Source: Longimicrobiaceae bacterium (GTDB lineage Bacteria; Gemmatimonadota; Gemmatimonadetes; Longimicrobiales; Longimicrobiaceae). Taken from it: a stretch of DNA of 33,841 nt. Shown piece by piece: positions 24,605-32,853 of this stretch. The notes beneath the pieces were generated by a model. The model worked only from the letters and a program-made list of their open reading frames with translations, was not told the DNA's origin and searched no databases. The stretch spans positions 1-33,841 of the forward strand of contig DASVBS010000018.1 of assembly GCA_036375715.1 (NCBI GenBank), given 5' to 3'. The first letter of the stretch is position 1, and each line of letters starts with the position of its first letter. A program made the translations under genes and the position numbers.

Positions 24605-26874
24605 CCGAGGATCAGCTTCGCTGGGAGGAGCAGAACGAGGCGTATCTCGCGGCCGCGCTGAACTGGCTGCGGTTACGGCTCGAGCGGCTCGCCGGCCCGG
24701 AGAATCCACCGTCAGCGCCGGCCCCTCCAGCGCCTCCCAGGAGTGGCTTCTTCTCGCGCCGCGAGGAGCGACCGGCCGCGCTGCTGGCGGCCCCGGGCGG
24801 TCCCTCCGACGCCGACATCGAGAAGGCCGCGGCGGAAATGGCGGCCACCGAGGCCGTGGATCCGCCGCCTGCACTGGTGATCCTTGCCCGGCGCTTCGGC
24901 CTGTCGCGCTTCGAGCAGGAGGCGCTCCTCCTCTGCACCGCGCTGGAGCTGGACACGGGGATCGCGGGCCTGTGTGCGCGCGCCCAGCACGACCCGTCGC
25001 GGCCCTATCCCACCTTCGCGCTGATGGTGGCGCTCTTCGATGACCCCGCCTGGGACCTCCTCTCGCCCGAGCGACCGCTGCGCTACTGGCGGCTCATCGA
25101 GATCAACCAGCCGGGTGCGGAGCCGCTCACCACCAGCGCGCTGCGGGCGGACGAGCGGATCGTCAACTATGTAAAGGGACTCAACTACCTGGACGACCGG
25201 CTTGCGCCCCTGCTGATCCCCTTCGAAGCAACGCTGGAGGGACCGCTTCCGCCTTCGCAGCAGGCTGCTGCCGTCTCGGTCGAGCAGACGCTGCGCCTGG
25301 CGGCCGACAACGGCTCCACCCCGCTGGTTCAGCTGGTGGGGATCGATCCCGTCAGCAAGCAGCTGGTGGCGCAGCAGGCCGCGGCTGCGCTTGCGGTAAA
25401 CCTCTATCGCATGCCGGTAGAGGCACTTCCTCAGCAGCCCGGCGAGATGGAGTCGCTCGCGCGGCTCTGGCAGCGCGAGAACATCCTCCTGCCGATCGCC
25501 CTCTTCCTGGACGCACACGAGCTCGACGGCGAGCCGAAGGGGGATGCCGCCGCGCCGGATCGCGTGGGCGCGCTGCAGCGCTTCCTGGCTCGCAGCCGCG
25601 GCGTCTTTCTGCTCAGCACGCGCGAGCAGCGGGCGCTGGGGACGTCCATGCACGCCGTCCACGTCGACAAGCCCCTCCCCTCCGAACAGTTGGCCGCCTG
25701 GAGCGAGGCGCTCGGCAACGATGCGGGTGAAACACCAGCTCTCCTGGCGGGCCAGTTCAACCTGAACATCCACACCATCCGGCAGGTGGTGCGATCGGTT
25801 CGCGCCCGCGAGCGGAGCTCGGACGAGCAGGCGGAGGATGAGCGGGTGGCCGTGGAGGTCGAAGATACGGGCGCTGAAGGAGAGGGAGCGGTCGCGGAGA
25901 GAGAAGCGGAGGGTGCGGCAGCGGAGGCGACGGTCGTGGAAGTGGGTCCGACGCTGGAAGAAAGGCTGTGGGACGCCTGCCTCGAAGTCACGGGGCCGCA
26001 GATGGACCGGCTGGCGCAGCGGCTGACGCCGGTGGCCACCTGGGACGACATCGTCCTCCCTCCCGAGGAGATGAACCTCCTCAGGCAGCTCGCCAGCCAG
26101 GTAGCGCGGCGCACGACCGTCTACGACCGCTGGGGTTTCCGGCAGCGAATGAACCGGGGGCTGGGCATCAACGCCCTCTTCGCGGGCGAGAGCGGTACGG
26201 GGAAGACGATGGCGGCCGAGGTGATCGCCAATCACCTGCGGCTGAACCTCTACCGCATCGACCTGTCGGCGGTGGTCTCCAAGTACATCGGCGAGACGGA
26301 GAAGAACCTCCGGCGTGTCTTCGATGCCGCCGAAGGGGGAGGGGCACTGCTCTTCTTCGACGAAGCGGATGCGCTCTTCGGCAAGCGCAGCGAGGTGCGC
26401 GACAGCCACGACCGCTACGCGAACATCGAGATCAACTATCTGCTTCAGCGGATGGAGTCGTACCGGGGGCTGGCGATCCTCGCGACCAACATGAAGAGCG
26501 CGCTGGATCAGGCCTTCATGCGGCGGCTGCGCTTCGTGGTGAACTTCCCCTTCCCGGGCAAGGCACAGCGCAGGGCGATCTGGGAGCGCGCCTGGCCCCC
26601 GGAGACGCCTCAGCGCGGACTCGATTTCGATCGGCTGGCGCGGTTCAACCTCACCGGCGGCAGCATCGCCAACGTGGCGCTGAACTCGGCGTTCATGGCA
26701 GCCGAGCGCGGTTCGCCCGTGACCATGCCGCTGGTGCTGGAGGCCGTGCGCAGCGAGTTCCGCAAGCTGGAGCGCCCCTGGAACGATGCGGATCTGCACT
26801 GGACGGAGCCGGAAGAACCCGCGGCCGCAGGTGGGTCGCCACCGGCTGGACCCGATCCCGCGGCGGCGGCATGA
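24601..26874 (+). CDS. eCIS AAA+ ATPase (Pvc15/Afp15-like) with degenerate first ATPase domain
   Basis: The start at 24601 overlaps the previous stop (ATGA) and gives 757 aa. The N-terminal helical region (1-200) ends in a winged-helix-like part. Residues of about 235-400 look like a decayed AAA domain: LVGIDPVSKQ stands where a P-loop would be, and LFLDAHELD where Walker B would be. A charged linker follows (405-450). The active AAA+ domain has Walker A GESGTGKT (529-536), Walker B LLFFDEAD with Asp587 and Glu588, sensor-1 Asn630 in ILATN, and arginines at 641-642. Pvc15-type ATPases are needed for cargo loading or particle assembly and are a defining eCIS gene. The C-terminal tail is proline and alanine rich. 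Confidence 0.92.
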   Translation: MTEDQLRWEEQNEAYLAAALNWLRLRLERLAGPENPPSAPAPPAPPRSGFFSRREERPAALLAAPGGPSDADIEKAAAEMAATEAVDPPPALVILARRFGLSRFEQEALLLCTALELDTGIAGLCARAQHDPSRPYPTFALMVALFDDPAWDLLSPERPLRYWRLIEINQPGAEPLTTSALRADERIVNYVKGLNYLDDRLAPLLIPFEATLEGPLPPSQQAAAVSVEQTLRLAADNGSTPLVQLVGIDPVSKQLVAQQAAAALAVNLYRMPVEALPQQPGEMESLARLWQRENILLPIALFLDAHELDGEPKGDAAAPDRVGALQRFLARSRGVFLLSTREQRALGTSMHAVHVDKPLPSEQLAAWSEALGNDAGETPALLAGQFNLNIHTIRQVVRSVRARERSSDEQAEDERVAVEVEDTGAEGEGAVAEREAEGAAAEATVVEVGPTLEERLWDACLEVTGPQMDRLAQRLTPVATWDDIVLPPEEMNLLRQLASQVARRTTVYDRWGFRQRMNRGLGINALFAGESGTGKTMAAEVIANHLRLNLYRIDLSAVVSKYIGETEKNLRRVFDAAEGGGALLFFDEADALFGKRSEVRDSHDRYANIEINYLLQRMESYRGLAILATNMKSALDQAFMRRLRFVVNFPFPGKAQRRAIWERAWPPETPQRGLDFDRLARFNLTGGSIANVALNSAFMAAERGSPVTMPLVLEAVRSEFRKLERPWNDADLHWTEPEEPAAAGGSPPAGPDPAAAA

Positions 26875-27128
26875 GCATTCGCCTGCACATCGAGCGGCTC
26901 GTCCTGGACGGCTTCGAGCTGGATGCGGCGCAGGGTCCCGCACTCCAAGCGGCGGTTCAGGCCGAGGTATCGCGTCTCCTGATGGAGCGGGGTCTCGGTG
27001 ACGGCTATCGCCAGAGCGGAGCGCTGGCCTACGTGCGCGGCGCCGACTTCCAGGTCCCGGCGAGCGCGGCACCCGAGCCGCTGGGGCGTGAGATCGGCGC
27101 GGCCGTCCACAGGAGTCTGCTGCCGTGA
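26871..27128 (+). CDS. Small eCIS-associated protein (85 aa)
   Basis: MSIRLHIERLVLDGFELDAAQGPALQ opens a short protein with one amphipathic helix (AAVQAEVSRLLMERGL) and a C-terminal REIGAAVHRSLL helix. Small proteins with this opening occur, by recollection, between the AAA+ ATPase and DUF4157 genes in eCIS loci. It overlaps the ATPase gene by ATGA and the next gene by GTGA. That points to fixed stoichiometry, perhaps as an adaptor in cargo loading, though this is inference. No catalytic motif is visible. Confidence 0.6.
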   Translation: MSIRLHIERLVLDGFELDAAQGPALQAAVQAEVSRLLMERGLGDGYRQSGALAYVRGADFQVPASAAPEPLGREIGAAVHRSLLP

Positions 27129-29206
27129 GCTTCCACCAGGCGCCCGCGCCCGCCGCCGGCGGCGTCCGGCTGCGAACCAGCAGCCTGGCGGTGCAGCGTG
27201 CCTGTGCCTGCGGCAACCACGCCCCCGGGGGCGAATGCGAGAAGTGCAGGCGTAAGAAGTTGCTCCAGCGTAAGAGTCAGGGGACGGACGACCTGTCCTC
27301 GCGCGCCATGGGCTCCCGGGCCCGCACGGCAGGGAGCGGTCCAGGGCCTGATCTGAGCCGCGTTGCGGCTCGCAGCTCGGCCGCGGGGCCCGCGCTGCGC
27401 ACCGTCCTCACGGTGCAGAGGCAACCGCTGGACGCGGCGCCTACCGCCCCGGAGGCGCGCCCCGCCGCAAGCGCGGAACCCACGGCGGAACCCGCACCGT
27501 CCGCTCTCACTCCGGGGCCCTCTCCCGTGGCGGAGCCGGCGCCGGGCCCCGAAGCGGCTCAGGAGCCGGCAGGACCCACGGCCGGCGGGCCGCTGATCGC
27601 CGAGGACAACGCCACGGACCTGCAACCCGGGCAGCTGAGAAAATCCGAGTTCCTGGATCAGCTGCAGAGCGCCGTCTGCGCGGAGGCCGACGCGGCGCTC
27701 GCGGCGGCCGGGCGCTCGACGGCCGGGTGTCCCTACCTCGCCGGCTGGTTCGACTACTACCGGGGCCAGAGCGCCGCGCACGTCGAGGCCGCGTTGCGCC
27801 GCTACGCTCCGGAGACGAGGAGCGCGAGGTCGGCCGCCGAGTACGTCCCGCTGGTCGTGGCGCGGGTGCGCAGCGGCGTGGAGCGTTGGGTCCAGACGGG
27901 GGAGATCACCGGTGTGCCGGACGATCTGCCCATGGCCATGCCGGGCATGGGCGGACTCGCCGCCGGCATGGGGGCCGTGGCCTCGGCTGTCGGGGGACTG
28001 ATGTTCAAGGCCGCCGATGGGGGCGTTCGCGCGGCGGACGATCCGGCCGCCGTGCAGCAGGCGCTCGGTCCCGGGCGGCCGCTGGAGAGCGGCGTTCGCA
28101 TGCGCATGGAGCGCGCCTTCGGCCAGAGCTTCGCGGGCGTACGCACGCACACGGATGCCGTCGGGCGCCGGCTCTCCGCCGAGCAGCACGCCCGCGCATT
28201 CACCGTGGGCAGCGACATCGCCTTCGGGTCAGGTGAGTACCGGCCCGGAACCCCGGTCGGCGACGCCCTCATCGCGCACGAGCTGGCCCACGTGGTCCAG
28301 CAGCGTGGTGCCTCGCCCGAAGCTCGGAGCAAGGGCGCCGCCGATAGCGCGAGCTACGGCGCTCTGGAGCGCGATGCCGATGAAGCGGCGCTGGGCGCGG
28401 TGGCCGCGCTCTGGTCGGGAACAAGCGGAGCGCTGGCCAGGGCCGCGGCCGGGTTGCGCTCCGGGCTTCGCATATCCCGGTGCGCGTCACAGCAAACGGC
28501 CGCGCGGGCGCCGGCATCCCCCGCCGCCGCTGGCGCGGTGGGTACCCGGTTGTCGTGCCCCGCCAGCACTACCGCCAGATCGGCCGGCACGACTGAAACC
28601 GCGGCGCCGGCCGGCCGCCTCGACCCCCGCGCACAGGCCATCGTGGCCATCGCCCAGGACGAGTCGCAACCCATCGAGCAGCGCGCGGTCACCGTGGTCA
28701 CCCGGATCATCTGCGAGTACTTCCCCGCCGATGCCGAGAAGGTGAGCGGGATCTCGTACCAGGCCGACCTGTCCGGGCTCGACGTCACGACCGTACGCGA
28801 TGGAACGACCATCCGCGGGCACATCCGAGTGGGGCGCTACTTCGTGGAGCATGCGGACGAGCGCGGCTTCGCGAGGCGCGTGCTGCAAACTCAGCACGAG
28901 CTACAGCACATCGAGCAGTGGCGGTCGGGGATGACCGGAGAAGCGAATCAGGCCGAGCGCGAGTTCCTCGCCTTCCACCGGGAGGCCCTGGCTGCGGAGC
29001 TGCCCGGGACGGGCCGCGTGTCTCATTCGACCCGGGTCGCGCTGATCGATGCCGCGCTGGGCTATTACCACTGCCTCAACGCGGAGAAGCAGGCTGAACA
29101 CAGGGCCAGGCGCGACGAGTTGCTGCAGCGCAGGCCCGTGGAAGTGCGGGCGAGCGGTCGCGCTCATCCCGAGCCGCCCACCGCGTGCCGCAGGCAGGAG
29201 GGGTAG
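27125..29206 (+). CDS. DUF4157 eCIS cargo-type protein 1, C-terminal HELQH domain
   Basis: The GTG start overlaps the previous stop; 693 aa. The order is as follows. (1) A cysteine cassette, Cys27, Cys29, His32, Cys38, Cys41, followed by LLQRK. (2) A proline and alanine-rich linker to about 155. (3) A conserved segment 157-268 (QLRKSEFLDQL, Cys185, GCPYL with Cys202, FDYYRG, RYAPETR, ARVRSGVERWVQTGEITGVP). (4) A glycine and methionine-rich turn. (5) DUF4157 at about 315-398, with MERAFGQSFAGVRTHTD, GSGEYRPGT and the metal-like HELAH (385-389). (6) A C-terminal domain 500-693 with HELQHIEQW (591-595), EFLAFHREALAAELPGTGR and ALGYYHCL. DUF4157 proteins are frequent eCIS cargo or cargo-linked proteins. 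The two HExxH motifs suggest metal sites; activity is unproven. Confidence 0.85.
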   Translation: MSFHQAPAPAAGGVRLRTSSLAVQRACACGNHAPGGECEKCRRKKLLQRKSQGTDDLSSRAMGSRARTAGSGPGPDLSRVAARSSAAGPALRTVLTVQRQPLDAAPTAPEARPAASAEPTAEPAPSALTPGPSPVAEPAPGPEAAQEPAGPTAGGPLIAEDNATDLQPGQLRKSEFLDQLQSAVCAEADAALAAAGRSTAGCPYLAGWFDYYRGQSAAHVEAALRRYAPETRSARSAAEYVPLVVARVRSGVERWVQTGEITGVPDDLPMAMPGMGGLAAGMGAVASAVGGLMFKAADGGVRAADDPAAVQQALGPGRPLESGVRMRMERAFGQSFAGVRTHTDAVGRRLSAEQHARAFTVGSDIAFGSGEYRPGTPVGDALIAHELAHVVQQRGASPEARSKGAADSASYGALERDADEAALGAVAALWSGTSGALARAAAGLRSGLRISRCASQQTAARAPASPAAAGAVGTRLSCPASTTARSAGTTETAAPAGRLDPRAQAIVAIAQDESQPIEQRAVTVVTRIICEYFPADAEKVSGISYQADLSGLDVTTVRDGTTIRGHIRVGRYFVEHADERGFARRVLQTQHELQHIEQWRSGMTGEANQAEREFLAFHREALAAELPGTGRVSHSTRVALIDAALGYYHCLNAEKQAEHRARRDELLQRRPVEVRASGRAHPEPPTACRRQEG

Positions 29207-29294
29207 ACGCCGGATGTAGTGCGGGTCGGCTGCGGGGAGGATGGGCGGTGGTGATCCGACGATCCAGAGCAGTCCGAAAGAACAGGAGAGGCGC

Positions 29295-30533
29295 ATGGTG
29301 ACGACATCCAGCCTCAGCCGCCGAATGGACCGGCTCGTCCGGCCGCACGTCCGCGTTCTCGGACGCAAGCGCTCCTCCTTCCACGTTTGCGGGCTGACCG
29401 GACTCGCCGCAGCCCTGGCTCTGGCCAGCGTGCTCGCCGCTCAGCGTGACCTGTCTGCGTGGGTGCTGGCCGGAGCAGCCCTGACCGCGTGCGCAACCTT
29501 CCTCGCGCTGGCCATGGCCACGAAGATCGTGACGGGCGAGGAGAAGCTGATCTACTACCACCACGAGGTGGCCATCCTCACCACGGTCACGCTGATGCTG
29601 TGGGCCTTCCGCCAGCCGGTCCTCTCCTATCTGGACGTAACGCTTCTCGGAGTCGGAACCTTCCTGTTCTGCGGCCGGGTGGGGTGCTTCATGGTGGGGT
29701 GCTGCCACGGGCGGCCGCATCGCTGGGGCGTCTGCTACCGGCAGGAGCACGCGGACGAGGGTTTCACGCGGCCCTTCGTGGGTGTGCGCCTGTTCCCCAT
29801 ACAGCTGGTGGAGTCGGCGTGGGTGTTCACCACGGTCCTGGTCGGTGCGTGGATGGTGCTGCGGGGCGCACCGCCGGGGGCGGCGCTCGCCTGGTACGTG
29901 GTGGTCTACGATGTGGGCCGCTTCGGCTTCGAGTTCCTGCGCGGCGACGCGCGTCCGTACCGGGCAGGGTTCTCCGAGGGGCAGTGGACCTCCCTGCTGC
30001 TGATGCTGGTCGTGATCGCCGGTGAGGTGCGCGGCGTCATCCCCTCCCAGGCGTGGCATGTGGCGGCTGCCGCGGGGATGGTGGCCACAATGATCGCCGT
30101 GACGCTTCACCGCCGGCGGCGGGGCGACTCGCGCCACCGGTTGCTCAGCCCGCGGCACATTCGCGAGGTGGCGGAGGCGGTGGATCTGCTGGCAGCTGCG
30201 GGTGCGCCGACCAGAACCGCCGACGGAGCGACGGTGGTGAATGTCGCGCGGACCTCCGCGGGGCTGAACATCTCCGCGGGTGCGGTCGAGGAGACGGGAG
30301 GAGTTCTGCGCCACTACACCCTTTCCGGCAACGCGCCTTGGAGGCGGGTCGATGCCGACGCCGTGGGCCGGCTGCTGATCCGGCTACGGCATCCGGACGC
30401 CAGCGGCGAGTTGGTTCCGGGGCGAGAGGGGATCTTCCACTTCCTGATTCGTACGGATGCGGGCTCGGAGGGCGCGACTCCGGTTGGCGCCGGGGGGGCC
30501 GGGATCACGTCGGACATGGCGGCAGCGCGATGA
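29295..30533 (+). CDS. Lgt-like (prolipoprotein diacylglyceryl transferase family) membrane protein in the eCIS cluster
   Basis: The start at 29295 follows AGGAGAGG and gives 412 aa. Six or seven membrane spans lie between residues 30 and 270. The Lgt-like core is CGRVGCFMVGCCHGRP (126-141) and DVGRFGFEFLRGD (206-218). Canonical Lgt has Asn and Glu in the GRxGN...E signature, where this protein has Cys131 and Cys136, and HGGL is replaced by YYHHEV. The lipid-transfer chemistry may therefore be altered or lost. A soluble C-terminal domain of about 130 residues (ISAGAVEETGGVLRHYTL, FHFLIRTD) is extra. It sits between two DUF4157 genes and its stop overlaps the next start (ATGA), so it is part of the module rather than a housekeeping gene. 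Confidence 0.7.
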   Translation: MVTTSSLSRRMDRLVRPHVRVLGRKRSSFHVCGLTGLAAALALASVLAAQRDLSAWVLAGAALTACATFLALAMATKIVTGEEKLIYYHHEVAILTTVTLMLWAFRQPVLSYLDVTLLGVGTFLFCGRVGCFMVGCCHGRPHRWGVCYRQEHADEGFTRPFVGVRLFPIQLVESAWVFTTVLVGAWMVLRGAPPGAALAWYVVVYDVGRFGFEFLRGDARPYRAGFSEGQWTSLLLMLVVIAGEVRGVIPSQAWHVAAAAGMVATMIAVTLHRRRRGDSRHRLLSPRHIREVAEAVDLLAAAGAPTRTADGATVVNVARTSAGLNISAGAVEETGGVLRHYTLSGNAPWRRVDADAVGRLLIRLRHPDASGELVPGREGIFHFLIRTDAGSEGATPVGAGGAGITSDMAAAR

Positions 30534-32815
30534 GCGAGCAAGCGGTCGCCTCGGCTACGCGGCAATCGGCCGCGCCGGAGCTCAGCACCAAGGGGCAGCT
30601 GATGCTCCAGCGCAAATGTGCGTGCGGCCAGCACACCACAGGCGGAGGGGAGTGCGAGGAGTGCCGGAAGAAGCGGCTGCGTCTACAGCGCTGGTCGCTC
30701 GATCGGCCAGGGCCGGAGACGATTGCACGAGCCCCAAGAGCCCCAGCAGCCGCGGTGAGGGGGAAGGAGTCGACGCGATTCGGAGTCGACTTGAGCCGGC
30801 GAGCCACCCCGACGACACGCCAGGCAGTCTCGACGAAGCAGCGCGCTCTCCCAGAGCTTGATACCACGGAGCGCCAGCGAACCGGATCGGAGATCGAGTC
30901 CGGCGGCGGAGCCACTGCATCCGAGACAGAGGTGAGCTTGGGCGAAGGTTCGCCTGCGACGACGAGCGCTGCTGCTGGCCCCTCCGTGGAAGGAGCGGAC
31001 AGTGAATCCCCTAGCGAGACGTTGTCCGGGCAACCTGCCGAGCCGCTGCTCGTGGAAGACGACGCTGGCGAACTCAGGTCCGGCCAGCTACGGAAAACCC
31101 ACTTCTTGGAGCGGCTGGAGACCGCCGTGTGCGCGGAGGCCGAGGCGGCTCTCGCTGGTACAGACCGATCTACCGAGGGCTGCCCATACCTTCGGTTCTG
31201 GTTCGACTACTACCGCGGGAAGGATGCCGGGTATGTCGAACGAGCTTTGTGGCGATACGCTCCCGAAACCCGGACGGCCCGCTCGGCCAGCGACTATGTG
31301 CCAATGGTGGCTGCGCGGGTCCGACAAGGAGTAGAACGGTGGGTGGTCACGGGGGAGATCACCGGCGTTCCCGAGGATGCACCGCGACCGGCGGGTGCTC
31401 CGAGTGAATCGGAGCCAATCGCGACTGAAACAGTTCAACTCAAGGGGAAAGAAGCTGCGTCTGGCCGTCCTACCGACCACCCGCAGGCTGTGCGAGCGCG
31501 ACTGGGCAGAGGCCACCGAATGGAGAGTGGCGTGCGTCGTCGCATGGAGAGCGCTTTCGGCCGGAGCTTCTCCAAAGTCCAGTTGCACACTGATGCAGAC
31601 GCGGGGCGGGTTGCAACCGAGCAGAACGCCCGCGCCTTAACCGTTGGTGAGCACGTGGCGTTCGGCGCCGGTGAATACCGGCCCGGAACGCTCGCGGGCG
31701 ACGCGCTTATTGCACACGAGCTTGCGCACGTCATTCAGCAAGGGAGTGGATCACCCACACCCGAGTCACTCGAAGTAGGCAGCGCCTCGCACAATGAACT
31801 GGAGAAGGATGCCGATCGTTCGGCAGTCGGGGCGGTGACCTCACTTTGGAGCGGAGCTCGGCAGCGGCTAGCCGGAGCGGCGGTAGACGCAGTTCCACAG
31901 CTTCGTTCCGGTCTGGCGCTGCAACGCTGCTCCAGAGATTCGTCGACCCCAACGGGAAGCAGTACCACCGGAGGATCTCCGGCCACCGCTACAACCGTCA
32001 CATTCCAACCGATCGCCGCCTGTTCGGGCTTTGACGATACCATCAACCCCCCAACGCTGATGGTTCCCACGGGCGGAACTCGTCAGGCTAAGGCAGTCAT
32101 CAATCCCGCGGCCGACGCCGGCCAGGTGGTATTCGAAAGCGACCGGTCCAAGGTCACAGTCTCGCCGAGCCCCGCCACGTCCAGCCCTCAGACCCTGTCG
32201 CTCACCGGCGTAGCCAGAGGCGACACCGTAGTTGAAGCTAAGCGCGCCGGCTCCGCAAGCGTTCTCGCCACCCTGGGGGTCAGCGTCAAAGACCGCGTCG
32301 ACAAGACCGTAGCAATCCACGCCGTAACAGAAACCAGGAACAATCCGGACCTCGTACCCGCCAACGTTCCTACGGCCGCCTCACTACAGACCTACCTCAA
32401 CGACACGATCTGGGGAAAGCAGGCGAACGTTTTCTCCACGGTTACACGGGACGATAAGAGCGTTGGTTGGGACTTGGACGGGAATCAGAAGCTTGCCGAC
32501 CCCGTCCTCGCATCTGCCACAAGCGCCGAGATCAACGCAATCTCGGCAGGCGCAAAGAAGAACGGCGTGGACTTCAATATCTACTTCATCAATGAAATGG
32601 AAATCCCCCACGCCTTCACATTGAGATCGCGAGGGGAAACGTGGATCCAAAGCACGCATGTCAACTCAGAGGAGAACGTGTCGGCGCACGAGCTAGGTCA
32701 CGCAATGGGCCGACGCGGGGAAAGCACTGATTCCAAAGACGTGATGTACGAGGTGGGGAATGCTTCAAATCCCTGCGAGGTACGCAAGCGCGACTGGGAC
32801 GCAGTCAACCCCTGA
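30530..32815 (+). CDS. DUF4157 eCIS cargo-type protein 2, Ig-like plus metzincin-like C-terminus
   Basis: The ATGA overlap sets the start; 761 aa. It repeats the architecture of the first DUF4157 protein: a cysteine cassette (Cys30, Cys32, His35, Cys42, Cys45, then LRLQRW), a disordered linker, a conserved segment at about 172-283 (QLRKTHFLERL, Cys201, GCPYL, FDYYRG, RYAPETR), and DUF4157 at about 330-405 with HELAH (396-400). The C-terminus is different: a BIG2-like Ig module (about 500-588, with KVTVSPSP and GDTVVEAKRAG), then a zinc-protease-like domain with HELGHAMG (720-727) and a Met residue in DVMYEVGN. The metzincin third ligand, expected three residues after Gly727, is Gly730 instead of His or Asp. 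Codon use in the last third looks less GC-rich than in the genes before it, hinting at a separately acquired tip. Confidence 0.82.
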   Translation: MSEQAVASATRQSAAPELSTKGQLMLQRKCACGQHTTGGGECEECRKKRLRLQRWSLDRPGPETIARAPRAPAAAVRGKESTRFGVDLSRRATPTTRQAVSTKQRALPELDTTERQRTGSEIESGGGATASETEVSLGEGSPATTSAAAGPSVEGADSESPSETLSGQPAEPLLVEDDAGELRSGQLRKTHFLERLETAVCAEAEAALAGTDRSTEGCPYLRFWFDYYRGKDAGYVERALWRYAPETRTARSASDYVPMVAARVRQGVERWVVTGEITGVPEDAPRPAGAPSESEPIATETVQLKGKEAASGRPTDHPQAVRARLGRGHRMESGVRRRMESAFGRSFSKVQLHTDADAGRVATEQNARALTVGEHVAFGAGEYRPGTLAGDALIAHELAHVIQQGSGSPTPESLEVGSASHNELEKDADRSAVGAVTSLWSGARQRLAGAAVDAVPQLRSGLALQRCSRDSSTPTGSSTTGGSPATATTVTFQPIAACSGFDDTINPPTLMVPTGGTRQAKAVINPAADAGQVVFESDRSKVTVSPSPATSSPQTLSLTGVARGDTVVEAKRAGSASVLATLGVSVKDRVDKTVAIHAVTETRNNPDLVPANVPTAASLQTYLNDTIWGKQANVFSTVTRDDKSVGWDLDGNQKLADPVLASATSAEINAISAGAKKNGVDFNIYFINEMEIPHAFTLRSRGETWIQSTHVNSEENVSAHELGHAMGRRGESTDSKDVMYEVGNASNPCEVRKRDWDAVNP

Positions 32816-32853
32816 CCGCGGCGACATACCGACCCGAACTGAATGTCCGCTGC

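Noticed and set aside
24712-27216. 834-codon minus-strand frame opposite the AAA+ ATPase
   Set aside because: The plus strand has intact Walker motifs, and the minus frame is Arg/His/Gln-rich without domains.
30053-30529. N-terminal extension of the second DUF4157 protein to 920 aa
   Set aside because: This part is a shifted-frame shadow of the Lgt-like gene. The ATGA overlap and the conserved cysteine cassette place the start at 30530.
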